Shown: positions 1 to 12,437, numbered from the stretch's first letter. The stretch is 64,000 nt of DNA from Lathyrus oleraceus (GCF_024323335.1 NC_066581.1:38048199-38112198); one strand, 5' to 3'. Translations and numbers: made by a program. Notes: a model not told the origin generated them from the letters alone.

Positions 1-3000
1 CACACTATATACAAGCAAATAGGCTCAAGCAAGGTTAGACTATACAGTCAACTGGAATGGGGTAAGTTGTGCTCTTAACCTTAACATTGAGAGTTAAGGT
101 GAAGCAGATGAAATGGAGATGAGGGGTGTGCCTCATAGCTCTTATCCCTGGCCTGGGAGAGCTTTGAATGGTAGAATGTGTGGGAGTTCAGAAAGTTGGA
201 ACTCTCTCCACAAGTGAATGACTCTATAGATCTTGGGTTAGTATCCACAATGCATCAACATGTAATGTGAGCAAAGGGATGACACACTGAATAGTAGGAG
301 ATGGACTACACATCTCTTTTATCTACCAATTGCCTCACATGAGGACTTTTCCTGCTTAGGACAAAGATAAACAAACACAAGCATTGCCTCTTAAGGAGGA
401 CTTCAGACAGGTGCCTGACCAAATAACAGGCCAGGTCTTCCAGACTACATGAAGAATAGAAATTATACCTAATTGGTTAAGCAACCAAGAAAAATCAATT
501 TCAAAGTGAACTTAAGCAACTAATGTACCTAAAAACAATCCAACTCAATCAGTATACAACTCAAAAAGTCAAACAGATAATCCAACAGTGAACAGACAAA
601 TACACAATCAAACAAGCAAGGCTACAAAGTGCAAGGCACAAGCTCAACTCAAATGAGCTAAAAGCATCCTACAAAACAAGTCAAGGTTAGTCAATACCAA
701 TCAAATAAACCAACTCAAGAAATGTGAATTAATCCCCTTATGGCAATGTACTTCTTAACCTGAAAACAAGCTCAAACATGAGAAGCAAACCACTAGGTCA
801 AGGCCTAGGGTCAAAGAAGGAGAAATAATCCAAAAAAGAACATGAAAATTGACATGAATCAAACTCAACCAATCAAGAACATAATCCAAAAGGTCTCATG
901 TCAATAGCATCAACCAAATTCATTTCATAAATCAAATAAGGCAAAGTATGCAAGGTGGAAGCACATTGAAGCAACAGAATGAACAAATGCACATTAATTC
1001 AAAAATGGTTCAATAAATCTCAAGAAAAACCATGGATAAACAGCACATATCATATGATCAACACACCAAAAATCAAGGCATTTGGACAAGTATAGGTATG
1101 GCAATCAAATTCCATAAGGTAATGTAAGCACAACCAAGCTCAAAGGAGGCACAAATTGATACATCAACCTAAGGCAATCCTAAAACAGAGATGACAAATG
1201 ATAAATGACTCAAACCAAAGCCACAATAAACTTCAATGTGTCTAGAAAACATGTGTAAAATTTCAAATCCATATGATAAAGCATAAGCATTTCACAAATC
1301 ATTGAAGTTCAACACTCTTCAAAAGTTCAACAATGGTCAACCAGCAAATAAAATCTCAAACAAATCAGAAATGGATCTAACAATTCCACAAAAATTCATG
1401 ATCACTCCTAACATCCATGAGAAACATCATTCAAAAAATCAAATCATTTGGAATTTATTTGGCATGGGATAGAAAATCAACAAATTGAGCAAGCAAAGGT
1501 GTGACACACATTGTCACACCTACATTAAACAGATCATATATCAACAACCATAAATGCTAAAAATGCAAACTCAAAACCAAAATATCAAGAAAAGAGTCTA
1601 GTTTAAGCATGCCAAATTTCACATTCATTGGATGAACCATCATTATTTAACAAAGAAAATGGTAAGCAAGGTACAAGATAGAATATGCATACACAAACCC
1701 TAGGCAAATTTAAATTCCAACCGAGCACAAATTCTGTAAAAATACTCATAAAATAGTAGACATCATGAGGAACAAAGTGCAAAAAATCTCATGCCATTTG
1801 GATGATTATTCATGGAGTTATGAATTTTTGAATGAATGAAAAAAAATTAAAAATCATGAAATAGCATGGCATGAATGTCATATGGATGAATGAAATAAAA
1901 TGCAAATGGCCTATTGAAGTTGTCCTCGGCCAGAACCGAAGGGAGTATTTATTTGAATTGAGGCGCTTAACATGTGAAACGCGCCGTTTCACTAATCATA
2001 TGTGGCAAGGCGAAGTAATGTGAGTCAATCATCAAGCCAGACGTACACCACGTGGACCAGTGCATGAAGGTAAACATAGAAACACATGCAAACCAGCGCT
2101 AAACAAGATCAAACAGGAATCTGGAAAAGAAACCCTAACATTCATACAACATTCATCGTGTTCATCATCCTCAAGAAAAAACATCCACAGAAATTCACAA
2201 TGAGCACACCAACGGATTCATCTTCCAACATACAACACGGATCAATGATTATTTTGACCTAATTCAACCTATGTTCAAAGTTTCGAGCAAGAAAAGTTTC
2301 ACCTATCAAACTTATAATCATCATAACTACTTCATTTCTGCATGGATTTCATGGATCTAAAGTTCAGTGTGATCAGCATTAAAGGATCTACAACATGCAT
2401 ACATCAATTTTATGAATTATGAGCATCAAATTCTGACCTTAATGAAGCTACAAAAGTGAAATCATTCAATTCAGGTCCTGGAAAGATAAAACAGATGATC
2501 TCCAATGCTTAGATGAATGAATGGATGAAGAATAATAGCTCAACAGTGCTTGATCTCGCTTGAATCTTCAACTGCCATTAATGGATGCAAGGTTCAACAG
2601 TCCTCGAATCAGCTCAATTCTTCTAGATCTTGCTTCCAAAACCTTCAATGATGCTTGTGGATGATGAACAAATCAAGAACAAGGCAATGTTTATGAAGAA
2701 TTTGGATGAAAAAGTTGAGAGAAAATTGGAGAGAAATTTCTAGATCTGAGATTTGTGAATTGTGCTTCCAGAATTCTGTTAGGATTATGATTATATATGC
2801 TCTCCTAATGATGCTTGTTAATCATGCTTAAGCTAATGCCAAGGGATTAGTGAAATTCAAGTGTTTTTGCAAATTGGCCAAAGCACCCTTATATGTGTAA
2901 TTCAATGCTACAATGCTTGAATTCTGAGTTAAATCCACTTCAAATGTTGTTAGGAAGCCAAGGCCAATGCTAGAACATGAAAACAATGCCTAATTTTTGA

Positions 3001-3927
3001 ATTTGGAATTTCCCTCCAAAATTCAAATGAAAATGCCAAAAATTTTGTGATGGAAAAGCATGATATGTGATGCATGTTTTGGATAGTTCATGTCAAGATA
3101 GGAATGTTGCAAAAAGAACCACCTCATTTGGCCTTATGGTTCAAAAGTTATACAAGTTTGAAGTTCAAATTCATTTGGCCATGATTGATCCATATCTTTT
3201 CAACCACAAATTAGAAATTCATGTTCTTGGACTTTTTGGAAAGGTGAGAGCGAGATCTTTAACTTTCATGTTGGACAAAATTTCATTTGGAGCTTTCTTG
3301 ATGATGTAATCTTGAGGAGAAGAGCTTTCCATTTTTGGCAATTTTGAATTACATGTCACTTACTATTTTTGGAAAGTTTTCATCTGACCTCAAATTCTTC
3401 ATTGTTGATGTTTGAAATGTCAAATGAGACTTGTATGGACATGAATGAGGTCTCTCTAACCATCTCCCACCTTCAAATCCATGATTGAATGCACAGTTGA
3501 CTTGTGTTGACTTTTCTAGGGTTTCAGTTGACCTGGCTATGCTCAGATGAAATTCAAGCCTCTATCACTTGGGACTTTGATTCAAAATGATATCATGGTC
3601 CATATGAGCTCTTGTGAATGATCATGGTGCCCAAATTCTCAAGAATGGCCACCATCTATTGCGCAATGAATGCCTTTGACTGTCTTGACCTAAGATTGCT
3701 TCATCTGCAAGTAACAAGGTTAGATGACAATATTTTTGTACTTTTGGTTAGTAAACAAATGAAAGGCAATGATATACATATGAAAAACATGCTTGGTGAT
3801 CAAGAACCACTCTCAAAAGACAACCCACCCATAGGAAAGGGGACAAGGTGCACAATGATCCTTGAGGCAATGATATGATATGATATGATGTCATGAGGGA
3901 TCTTAGGGACAAAATTGGGGTCTTACA
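1..3927 (-). mobile_element. Ogre-type LTR, minus strand, cut by left window edge
   Basis: Read on the minus strand, the LTR starts at 3927 with TGTAAGACCCCAATTTTGTC and runs leftwards off the window. It is collinear with 47056-50878 and is the reverse complement of 42222-45840 (diverged but continuous), so three relatives of one long LTR family are present. By comparison with the full LTR at 46142-50878, roughly 0.9 kb should lie beyond the edge. There is no polypurine tract next to 3927, so the flank at 3928 is outside DNA: this is either a 5' LTR of a minus-strand element or a solo LTR. A minus-strand TATA-like box lies at 2791-2797. Short reading frames inside it look non-coding. Confidence 0.85.
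2791..2797 (-). promoter_or_regulatory. TATA-like box of the LTR promoter
   Basis: TATATAA on the minus strand, at a position in the LTR equivalent to TATA-like boxes at 43350-43357 and 49865-49872 in the two related LTRs. It would drive transcription of the element to the left. Function is inferred from position and conservation. Confidence 0.45.
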
Positions 3928-4127
3928 GATTCCGTCGAGTACAGAGGACGTGAGGGGTGCTAACACCTTCCCTTTGCGTAACCGACTCCCGTGCCTTGTA
4001 ATCTCTGGTCGTAAGACCGTTCCTTTCCCTTTCTTAGGTTAGTCCAGCGCTCCCTTTCCGTCATAGGATGAATAACGTCGGTGGCGGCTCTGTATTTTTT
4101 CCGCCGGTTGTTTTTCGCGTTGCGACA
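3928..4127 (+). repeat. 3' end fragment of an Ogre-type LTR (element A)
   Basis: This 200-bp piece matches the last part of the LTRs at 6541-8109 and 23215-24856: the segment on new-line, 'aggggtgctaacaccttccc', the 'aaccgactcccg' motif, the 'cgccggttg' motif and the terminal TTGCGACA at 4120-4127. The rest of the LTR is missing on the left because the minus-strand LTR was inserted at 3927/3928. No primer binding site follows; the sequence runs straight into gag, so a deletion removed the primer site, the leader and the start of gag. Confidence 0.8.
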
Positions 4128-4135
4128 ACAAGGAA

Positions 4136-5869
4136 TTGAAAACTCTTAGAGGAAAGGATCTTTTCGGCAAGTCTGCTGCCGAACTGTGTTTGGTTCCCAA
4201 TGTGAAGATCCCTGTAAAATTCAAGGTCCCTGACTTTGAAAAATACAAGGGAAATACTTGTCCTCTCAGCCACCTGGTCATGTATGCCAGGAAAATGTCA
4301 ACTCAGACCGACAATGACCAGTTGCTCATCCACTACTTTCAGGACAGTCTGTCCGGTGCTGCTCTACGTTGGTACATGGGTTTAGACAGTGCGAACATCC
4401 GATCCTTCAACGACCTTGGCGAGGCCTTCGTCAAGAAGTACAAGTACAATGTGGATATGGCTCCCGATAGGGATCAATTGAGGGCCATGTCCCAGAAGGA
4501 CAAGGAAACATTTAAAGAATACGCCCAGAGGTGGCGAGAGTTGGCAGCGCAGATCGTGCCTCCGCTAGAAGAGAAGGAAATGACCAAGATCTTTCTGAAG
4601 ACCTTGAGTTCATTCTATTATGAGCGGATGATTGCTAGCGCTCCTTCTGACTTCACTGAGATGGTGAATATGGGGATGCGCCTAGAAGAAGGGGTTAGAG
4701 AAGGACGTCTGACCAGAGAAGAAGGCTCTTCTGCCAAACGTTATGGGGCATTTGCAAAGAAGAAAGATGGAGAGGTACATGATGTGACCTCCCATGTGAA
4801 ACCAAGAAGACCCTCTGTGAGGAGGAAGACCGTGCGTCCCGCCGGTAACCAGCACCAGGTGGCTCATATAGCACCTGTTTTCAGAGACAATCAACAGTAT
4901 CAGCAACATAGCAACAATCAGCAACCACATCCGCAATATCAGCAACAACAACACCGTCCGCAACAGCAGGCCTACCAGCCTCGAAAAAGTAATCAAACCA
5001 GCACGAGTTACGAGAGGAAAAAGGTCACTTTTGATCCTATTCCAATGACGTACGCAGAATTATATCCCTCTTTGATAGAGAGGAAGTTGATTACCCCAAG
5101 ATACCCACCGGCTATACCTGCTAACCCCCAGTGGTGGTATAAGCCTGAATTACATTGTGTCTACCATTCTGGTGCTCCCGGCCACGACGTGGAGAATTGT
5201 TACCCTTTGAAGACCAAGGTTCAAGACCTTGTGAGGTGTTGTATTCTGTGTTTCGAGGACGTAGGTCCTAACGTGAAGAAGAACCCATTGCCCGAGCATG
5301 GGAAATCTGTCAACATGGTCCAGGGCTGCCCTGGCAAGTACAAAGTCAAATATGTTAGTCATATTCGACAGTCTCTTGTCGAAATGCATCGTTTGCTATG
5401 TGATTACAGTCATTATGAGCACGACCATGATATATGTCGAGTATGCTCTGTTAACCGATTGGGTTGTCGCCAGGTGCGCAAGGATATTCAGGAAATGCTG
5501 GATGAAGGAGTCATTGAGATTCTTCAGAATAGGGATGTTGACGAAGATGAGCCTGAGGTCAACGTAATTTCTCCAGTATTCCGGATGCCCGAGCCTGTTA
5601 TCATCAAGTATGATGGTAGCAAGCAGAAGGCTTCTCCTGTTCTTATCATTAAGGCTGTTGGTCCAGTACCGTACTCTTCCGAAAAAGCAATCCCTTTTCG
5701 TTACAACGATGTTGCTGTAGAAGATGGGAAAGAAGTGTCCTTACCATCCTCCTCTGTTGTTAATATCGTGGATGTTAGTGGTTTGACCCGCAGCGGTCGT
5801 GTGTTTTTAGCACCCCCAAGCCTCAGGCTAATGCTGGTTTTGTTGAACGCCCGATTGGGAATGCTCTGA
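4136..5869 (+). pseudogene. gag: Ogre gag polyprotein, element A, truncated and frameshifted
   Basis: Gag forms the retrotransposon capsid-like particle. The frame opens without a normal ATG; it begins inside gag because the 5' part is deleted. Residues about 20-190 carry the retrotransposon gag domain (KFKVPDFEKYKG, DSLSGAALRWYM, FKEYAQRWRELAA). A Gln/His/Pro-rich linker follows at about 240-290, then a knuckle-like motif CVYHSGAPGHDVENC near 340. The same order is seen in element E at 59190-60833. In the C-rich run near 5813-5817 one base appears to be missing: homology leaves this frame and continues one frame over (5815-6540), so the last ~18 residues before 5869 are out of frame. Non-functional remnant. 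Confidence 0.88.
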
Positions 5870-6540
5870 GCACCCCGAATCCGGCACCTGTTGTTAAGCC
5901 CTCCTCTACATTGATAACTCCTACTTTTGTCGGCCCAAGCGGAAATATGAAAGAAGACTGTGATGAGATGCTGAGGCTCATCAAGAAAAGTGAGTACAAT
6001 GTTGTAGACCAACTTCTACAAACGCCATCCAAAATATCGGTGTTGTCATTGCTGTTAAATTCAGAACCACACCGAAAGGCTCTGCAAAAGGTTTTGGATG
6101 TGGAATATGTAGATCATGATGTCACGATAGAACAATTCGATAGCATTGTTGCAAACATTACTGCTTGTAACAATTTGAGTTTCTGTGACTCTGATCTCCC
6201 CAAGGAGGGAAGAGACCACAACTTGGCTTTACACATATCTATGAACTGCAGAGACGACGCCATGTCCAATGTGCTGGTGGACACTGGGTCATCACTAAAT
6301 GTATTGCCAAAAACCACTCTTTCGAAACTGTCATATCAAGGGCCTCCCATGAGGCAGAGTGGAATTGTTGTGAAAGCTTTTGATGGGTCGCGTAAAACTG
6401 TGATTGGGGAAGTTGATCTCCCAGTCAAAATTGGACCAAGTGATTTCCAAATTACCTTCCAGGTTATGGATATTCACCCATCATATAGCTGTCTCTTAGG
6501 CAGACCATGGATTCACGAGGCAGGCACCGTGACATCCACC
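5815..6540 (+). pseudogene. Ogre aspartic protease region, element A, cut by LTR insertion
   Basis: This continues the gag-protease polyprotein of element A in the shifted frame. The linker (LIKKSEYNVVDQLLQTPSK, SVLSLLLNSEPHRKALQKVL) matches the same stretch of element E. The retropepsin core has the active-site motif VLVDTGSSLNVLPK near 6276-6317 and a C-terminal SCLLGRPWIH motif near 6490-6519. Coding homology stops exactly at 6540/6541, where LTR B begins. The open frame runs on to 6636 only because A-rich LTR sequence happens to lack stops. Confidence 0.88.
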
Positions 6541-6574
6541 TGTAATACCCCAAAATTTACCCTTCATTTTTCCC

Positions 6575-6681
6575 AAAAAAAAAAGAAAAAAAAAGAAAAA
6601 AAAAGAAAAAAAACGGAAAACGAGAAAAAAATTTAATTAATTAATTAATTAAATTAATTAATTAAATAAATAAATAAATAA
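6575..6681 (+). repeat. Low-complexity A/AAG tract and AATTA/AATA microsatellite
   Basis: Runs of A broken by G are followed by repeated TTAA and AAAT units. The same place in the solo LTR (about 23247-23345) holds a similar but shorter tract, so it is a length-variable site of this LTR family. Confidence 0.9.
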
Positions 6682-6742
6682 AAGAAAAAATTTTGGACTT
6701 GGACCTCTCTCATTTGAGCCCACAGGTCCACGAATATTAGGC

Positions 6743-6750
6743 TATAAATA
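6743..6750 (+). promoter_or_regulatory. TATA box of LTR B
   Basis: TATAAATA, 203 bases into the LTR. The surrounding sequence is conserved in the solo LTR at 23404-23411, which supports its role as the element's core promoter. Confidence 0.7.
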
Positions 6751-8111
6751 CTAGAGTTTCAGTGAAACAAATATTCATTCTATTCCTATTACCCTGTCTG
6801 GGAAAAAGATAGTGAGAGAAGAACCCTGGGGAAAAAGATAGTGAGAGAAGAGCTAACAGAGTTCAGAGCAACCTCCAGGCAACTCTGAAAGGTTCATTCT
6901 GACTCACACACTTTCAGCTCAAGTAAACCCTAAAGATTATTTTGTAAACCTCACGGGTGCAACTCAATTTCAATCAAGCTCTCCAATCAGGTTTTCCCTT
7001 ATTCCCATTACCTTTGTGCTTTGAATTTGAATACTCTGAATGTTTGAGGTATTATGGATGAATTTGATACCCTTTTAATGCATGTCTTTTTTTGTGAATT
7101 TTAATGGCATGATTCATGTGGTTACATTTTGATTTGGGGGCAACCCTTGATTACCCTATTTTTTTGTCTCTAACCTGTTTGTTGAGTTTTTGTGAGGGCA
7201 CATGACTTTTGCAGGGATAACTTGCGTGGTTTTCCACTTTATTTGTGGGATACCCCCTGGAGGTTCATTCCGATTACCTGTACTGACCCACTTTCTTTGA
7301 TGATGTTAGCTTGGAAGGATCTCAAGATTTATCGTTCCTTTAATTGCTGTTACCTCGGATCTTCATCCGTGTGGTACTTTTACATTTTTCCTGCATTTTA
7401 CTGCTTTCCTAGCTGGAAGACCTCGATAGGAGGCAATGTTTTTGTGTTTACTTTATGCAGGTTCCTTTGCCCAGGACTCCTTTTGCATGAGCGTTCCTAT
7501 AACGCAAGCAAACCTATTGATTTTTCTTCTCCATAGAACATATTTACTCCTTCTACTACAGGCGAGTAAGTCTCCAAAGGTCGAGCATCCGGTAGATTGC
7601 GTAGTAATGTCGTTCGCCCAAAACCCCTTAACCCCGTAGTTAGCCGAACTACGACTTGCTCTGATTCTCATTCCAGATGAGATACGTAGACATACGACGC
7701 GATGTCTTAGCGAGCACACTTCCCCCAAACCCATAGGCAGCTGAGCTACGAAGACTCTGATTCTCATATTCAGATGAGATACGTATGCAATGGATGCGAC
7801 ATCCGTGCGAGTCATTTAACCCTTTTTTAGTAAACAACACAAGATAAACACACACCCTTTAGACAAGAACTACAAAAATGGATCCCGTAGAGTACTACGG
7901 ATGCGTAGGGGTGCTAATACCTTCCCTTCGTATAACCGACTCCCGAACCCAAGATTTGGTTCCGAGACCTTGCCTTTTCCTTTCCTCTTTTCAGGTTTAC
8001 TTCGAGTGTTTCCTTTCCCTCCTTTGGGATAAATCGCAAGGTAGCGACTCTTCTGTCATTTTCTTTCGCCGGTTGTTTTTTTGCGCACTGTACTTTTCAG
8101 GTTGCGACAGC

Positions 8112-8130
8112 TGGCGACTCTGCTGGGGAC
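8112..8130 (+). other. Primer binding site, tRNA-Arg type
   Basis: TGGCGACTCTGCTGGGGAC begins two bases after the LTR end. It is complementary to a tRNA 3' end of the tRNA-Arg type known for Ogre elements, where it primes minus-strand DNA synthesis. Element E has a two-to-three-base variant at 63667-63685. Confidence 0.88.
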
Positions 8131-9337
8131 CCGGTTTCCCTAAGCGAGTCCCTCCTAGATTTTGTAGTTTGTTTGTTTATTGGGTGTTCATGCTTTTGTA
8201 CAGTTATTTATTTACCTGCTTTGCCTTATTGCATTGTGTACATATCATTGTTGTATCTGTTGGCTGGCTATGGCTGCTTGGTGATCTTTGTGAGATGAGT
8301 TTTATACCCGAACTCGAGTGCACTTAGGATAGGAGAATGGCATGATCTTGTCGACTTGTGTGGAGTTATTCCTTAGCAAGTTGACTTGTAAGCCCATTCA
8401 CTTGGTGGAGGTCATGTTGAGATCAATAATGTCACACAAGTAAGTTGTGGTTAGACATTACTTTTTCCAATATAGACCTTAGAAGCCGAGGACCTCAGTT
8501 TACCAAACCCATCTTGGCCTATTCGTAGAACGTAGTGCGAAAGTCGTTCAAGTGTAAGATTTGATACGATTGTTACGCGATACTACACTCATAAGAGTCT
8601 CTCTTGAGAATATTTTTGGAATACGAATAGTCGTTCCTCCGATAATATCCGAAAGATGGGATTATGACTATGGGAACCTTTTGTAGAACATGTTTGGCAG
8701 GTTTAAACCTTAGTACACTCCTTTTGGGTGGTTCTTAACCTAAACTCCATGCTCGTGACTTGCAACAAACCCTTGATTCATGGTTGATCCGATCAGGTAT
8801 CCTTAATATCAATGAAACTTGGATGTTGATAAGGTGTAAACCATAATCCACCAAAATGGGTGGTTGATATTAAGGATAACATGATCCATCCCATGACCTT
8901 TGTTTGGTGTGCGCTTCATTTCTCTCCAGACAGTGCAACCTGACAGATGTTCAAGCAGATACATCGATCCTGATTCCCATGCCACTGCACTGCATTCACA
9001 TTATTTTGCATCACATCATTTTGCGTTCATAATCATTCACACATGTTTATCCATTTCTGTGGGGTTTATATCTTCTACTTGATTCTAGTCGGAATTTTCT
9101 TGGTTCTCATCAACGACTTAGTCTTTTTTTTTACATCGTTTATCTATTGAGAGACTGGAATCAAGGGGGTAGAATACCTTTGGAATTGATAAACATGTCA
9201 TTGCATTTACATATTCATTAGCATGTCTTGCATAACAGGTACCGCCACAGTGTTCTCAGTTTGTTTGGTGTTCCATCAGCAGGATAACTGACCCAGGCAT
9301 TCACCGGTACGGTACCCGCAGAAACCAACAGAGAGTA
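8131..9337 (+). other. Untranslated leader of element B, no ORF1
   Basis: About 1.2 kb between the primer site and the gag start. I find no long reading frame and no trace of the ORF1 that element E carries in this position (61243-62883), so B either lost it or belongs to a family without it. An AT-rich, non-repetitive leader is all I see. Confidence 0.7.
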
Positions 9338-9834
9338 ATGGAAAGCCTACAGGCAGAGTTCGCCGAGATGAAAATCCGCATGAATCAATTCATGGATGTG
9401 GTTCAAGGGGTAGCTCAGGGACAACAAGAGCTTAGGCAGATGATACAGAGGAATCCCCCTACTCAACCAGAGACGTTGACTGATCCTCCAGCTGGAGAGG
9501 CTAACGGACCCAATGGACCGGGGCCTACCCCGATCCTACATGCCACCCTGGTCAACAGCCCATTCATGATGATCAGGATGATCAATTCCCCCTGCTTCAG
9601 AAAGACTTTGGTATGGGTCATGGTATGGACCCCATGTTCAGGATGATCAATCCTCTGGGAGTAGATGTTGCTGACTTGGGGCTGGTCCCAGGTGTGAGAG
9701 TGCCACCGAAATTCAAGGTCCCGATATTTGACAAATACAATGGCAACTCTTGCCCGAAGACCCATGTGCAATCCTATTTCCGTAAAATGGTTGCATACTC
9801 CGATGACGAAAAGTTGCTTATGTACTTTTTCCAG
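9338..9834 (+). pseudogene. gag: Gag N-terminal fragment, element B, frameshifted
   Basis: ATG at 9338 opens a frame whose first residues (ESLQAEFAEMKIRMNQFMD, VVQGVAQGQQELRQMIQR) match the N-terminus of gag in element E (from 60833). Near 9520-9545 the homology moves to another frame, which carries the capsid start (PPKFKVPIFDKYNGNSC, MVAYSDDEKLLMYFFQ). At about 9834 gag ends abruptly and is joined to pol sequence. The deleted part covers the rest of capsid, the knuckle, the protease and the catalytic half of RT. Confidence 0.85.
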
Positions 9835-9894
9835 CGTTTGAGGAAGTACAAGCTTTTGTTGAAGCTTTTCCAGCGTTTGAGGAAGTACAAGCTT
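9827..9894 (+). repeat. 39-bp tandem duplication at the gag/RT junction
   Basis: A 29-bp segment starting TTTTCCAGCGTTTGAGGAAG occurs at 9827-9855 and again at 9866-9894, one 39-bp period apart. Translated, it gives a 13-residue repeat (FQRLRKYKL twice). It lies at the point where gag sequence (YFFQ) changes to RT sequence (LFQRLRKYKLRLNPNK); TTTTCCAG is shared by both parents. Confidence 0.9.
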
Positions 9895-11373
9895 CGTCTG
9901 AATCCCAACAAGTGTACATTTGGAGTCCGTTCTGGCAAGTTATTGGGCTTCATTGTTAGTGAAAGAGGTATTGAGGTTGATCCTGCAAAGATCAAAGCAA
10001 TACAAGAGATGCCTGCGCCCAAAACCGAGAAGCAAGTCCGAGGTTTTCTTGGCCGCTTGAATTATATTTCCAGATTCATATCCCACATGACTGCCACATG
10101 TGTGCCGATATTCAAGCTCCTCCGGAAAGATCAGTCCCATGATTGGACCGAGGATTTCCAGAAAGCTTTCGATAGTATTAAGGAGTATCTGTCTGAACCT
10201 CCGATCCTGTCTCCGCCCGTGGAAGGAAGACCCTTGATCATGTATCTGACTGTTCTTGAAGACTCAATGGGTTGTGTCCTTGGCCAACAAGACGAATCAG
10301 GAAAGAAAGAATATGTTATTTACTACTTAAGCAAGAAGTTCACCGATTGTGAGTCTCGATACTCAATGCTTGAAAAGACATGCTGTGCTTTGGCTTGGGC
10401 TGCTAAGCGTTTACGCCAGTATATGATAAATCATACGACTTGGTTGATATCCCGAATGGATCCAATCAAGTATATCTTCGAGAAACCTGCTTTAACTGGG
10501 AGGATTTCCCGTTGGCAGATGCTGTTATCCGAGTATGATATTGAATATCGAGTTCAAAAGGCTATTAAAGGTAGTATCTTGGCTGACCACTTGGCACATC
10601 AGCCGATTGAGGATTATCAGTCAGTTCAGTATGACTTCCCAGATGAGGAGATTCTGTATCTGAAAATGAAAGATTGCGATGAGCCTACACTCGATGAAGG
10701 GCCAGAGCCTGGTTCCAGATGGAGTATGGTGTTTGATGGCGCTGTAAATCAGTATGGAAATGGTATTGGGGCAGTGATTGTTACTCCTCAGGGCACACAT
10801 ATTCCTTTTACAGCAAGGCTAACTTTCAAATGCACGAATAATATGGCTGAGTATGAGGCCTGTATTATGGGATTGGAAGAATGTATTGATCTAAGGATCA
10901 AGCACCTTGATGTATATGGTGATTCGGCCCTCATTGTTAATCAGATTAAGGGTGAATGGGAAACGAATCAGCCTGGTCTCATTCCATATAGAGATTATGC
11001 GAGGAGGATTTCAACGTTCTTTACTGAGGTTGACTTCCATCATATTCCTCGAGATGAGAATCGGATGGCAGATGCTCTTGCTATGTTAGCTTCGATGATT
11101 GTGGTAAAACTTTGGAATGAAGTCCCCAATATCACTGTGATGCGCTTAGACAGACCAACTCATGTATTTGTAGTAGAAGAAGCGAAAGATGATAAGCCAT
11201 GGTATTATGACATCAAGTGTTTCCTTCAGAACCAGGTTTACCCGCCTGGGCCATCTGTGAAAGATAGGAAGACTTTGAGGAGATTGTCAGGCAGTTTCTA
11301 CCTCAATGACGAAGTGCTTTATAAGAGAAATTTTGACACAGATGCGTGGATAGACACGAAGCAGACCTGTTGA
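9835..11373 (+). pseudogene. pol: Pol fragment: RT C-terminus, RNase H and second RNase H (element B/C)
   Basis: The frame enters pol in the RT connection region (KCTFGVRSGKLLGF, RGFLGRLNYISRFIS). The Ty3-type RNase H follows (YYLSKKFTDCESRYSMLEKT, LAWAAKRLRQYM), then the additional archaeal-type RNase H that marks the Tat/Ogre lineage (MVFDGAVNQYGNGIGAV, NNMAEYEACIMGLEE, YGDSALIVNQIKGEW). The RT palm and its YVDD motif are absent. Gag and pol are in one frame by chance of the junction, so a hybrid of up to 586 codons could be read from about 9613. Near 11340 about ten bases present in element E are missing, which shifts the frame and ends this ORF at 11373, just before integrase. Confidence 0.88.
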
Positions 11374-12437
11374 TGGCTGAGGTCTATGAGGGTTCATTTG
11401 GTACTCATTCCAATGGACATGCCATGGCTAGAAAGATGTTGAGAGCAGGCTACTATTGGCTGACAATGGAGTCTAACTGCTGCAAATACGTGAAGAAATG
11501 CCATAAGTGTCAGATTTATGCGGATAAGATTCATATTCCTCCGACACTTCTGAATGTGATTTCATCATCATGGCCTTTCTCCATGTGGGGAATTGACATG
11601 ATTGGCATGATAGAACCGAAAACGTCTAACGGACATAGATTCATTCTCGTAGCAATTGATTACTTCACCAAATGGGTTGAAGCAACATCATATGCAAATG
11701 TGACCAGGCAGGTGGTCGTGAAGTTTATCAAGAATCAACTCATATGCCGTTATGGTGTGCCAGATAAGATCATTACTGATAATGGATCTAACTTGAACAA
11801 CAAAATGATGAAAGAGATGTGTAGTGAGTTCAAGATCGTCCATCATAATTCTTCTCCTTATAGACCCAAGATGAATGGGGCTGTTGAAGCTGCTAATAAG
11901 AATATCAAGAAGATTATCCAGAAGATGGTTGTCACGTATAATGATTGGCATGAGATGTTAACGTTTGCTCTACATGGATATCGTACGTCTGTCCGCACTT
12001 CAACAGGGGAAACCCCTTTCTCTCTTGTTTATGGCATGGAGGCTGTACTCCCAGTAGAGGTGGAGATCCCATCAATGAGAGTCTTGATGGAAGCCAAGTT
12101 GATGGATGCTGAATGGGTTCAGAGTCGTTATGACCAACTGAATTTGATAGAAGAGAAGAGATTGACTGCCATGTGCCATGGTCAGTTATATCAGCAAAGA
12201 ATGAAGAAAGCTTTTGATAAGAAGGTCAAGCCTCGTGTGTTCCGAGAAGGTGACCTTGTGCTCAAGAAAGTCTTGTCTTTCGCTCCCGATTCCAGGGGCA
12301 AGTGGACTCCAAACTATGAAGGTCCATATGTTGTTAAGAGAGCCTTTTCAGGAGGTGCTTTGATACTTACAACTATGGATGGGGAGGATTTCACTCGTCC
12401 TGTGAATTCAGATGCAGTCAAGAAATACTTCGCCTAG
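11346..12437 (+). pseudogene. Ogre integrase (open but cut off from pol)
   Basis: This 363-codon frame holds a full-length integrase. The zinc-binding part has CHKCQ near residue 56, preceded by HxxxH-like histidines. The core has WGIDMIG, ITDNGSN and AVEAANKNIKK, which supply the D, D and E of the catalytic triad. The C-terminal part (GDLVLKK, RGKWTPNYEGPYVVKRAFSG, NSDAVKKYFA) ends as in element E. The open frame begins at a GTG, not an ATG; it was part of the pol polyprotein and is now out of frame with RNase H because of the small deletion near 11340. Confidence 0.9.

Larger units (their letters stand above)
6541..8109 (+). mobile_element. 5' LTR of Ogre-type element B (1569 bp)
   Basis: It starts TGTAATACCCCAAAATTTAC and ends TTGCGACA, with a tRNA-type primer site two bases later. 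It matches the solo LTR at 23215-24856 over its whole length, apart from expansions of the A-rich and AATT-rich tract near 6575-6680. It is inserted into the protease of element A. The expected 5-bp target duplication would be CCACC (6536-6540), but the matching right flank is not in the window because the 3' half of B is lost. A TATA box lies at 6743-6750. The LTR-borne reading frames at 7192-7536 and 7878-8327 have no protein-like features. Confidence 0.93.

Noticed and set aside
4136..6636. Possibility of a functional gag-protease gene in element A
   Set aside because: The start is deleted, one base is lost near 5815, and the protease is cut by an LTR at 6541.
8112..8130. tRNA-like match
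   Set aside because: Only the complement of a tRNA 3' end is present: a primer binding site, not a tRNA gene. The same holds for 31652-31664, 37119-37136 and 63667-63685.
7878..8327. 149-codon frame on the plus strand (and similar ones at 24624-24902, 46109-46701 and 63571-63986)
   Set aside because: All lie in the same LTR 3' region, with no domain; they recur because the LTRs are related.
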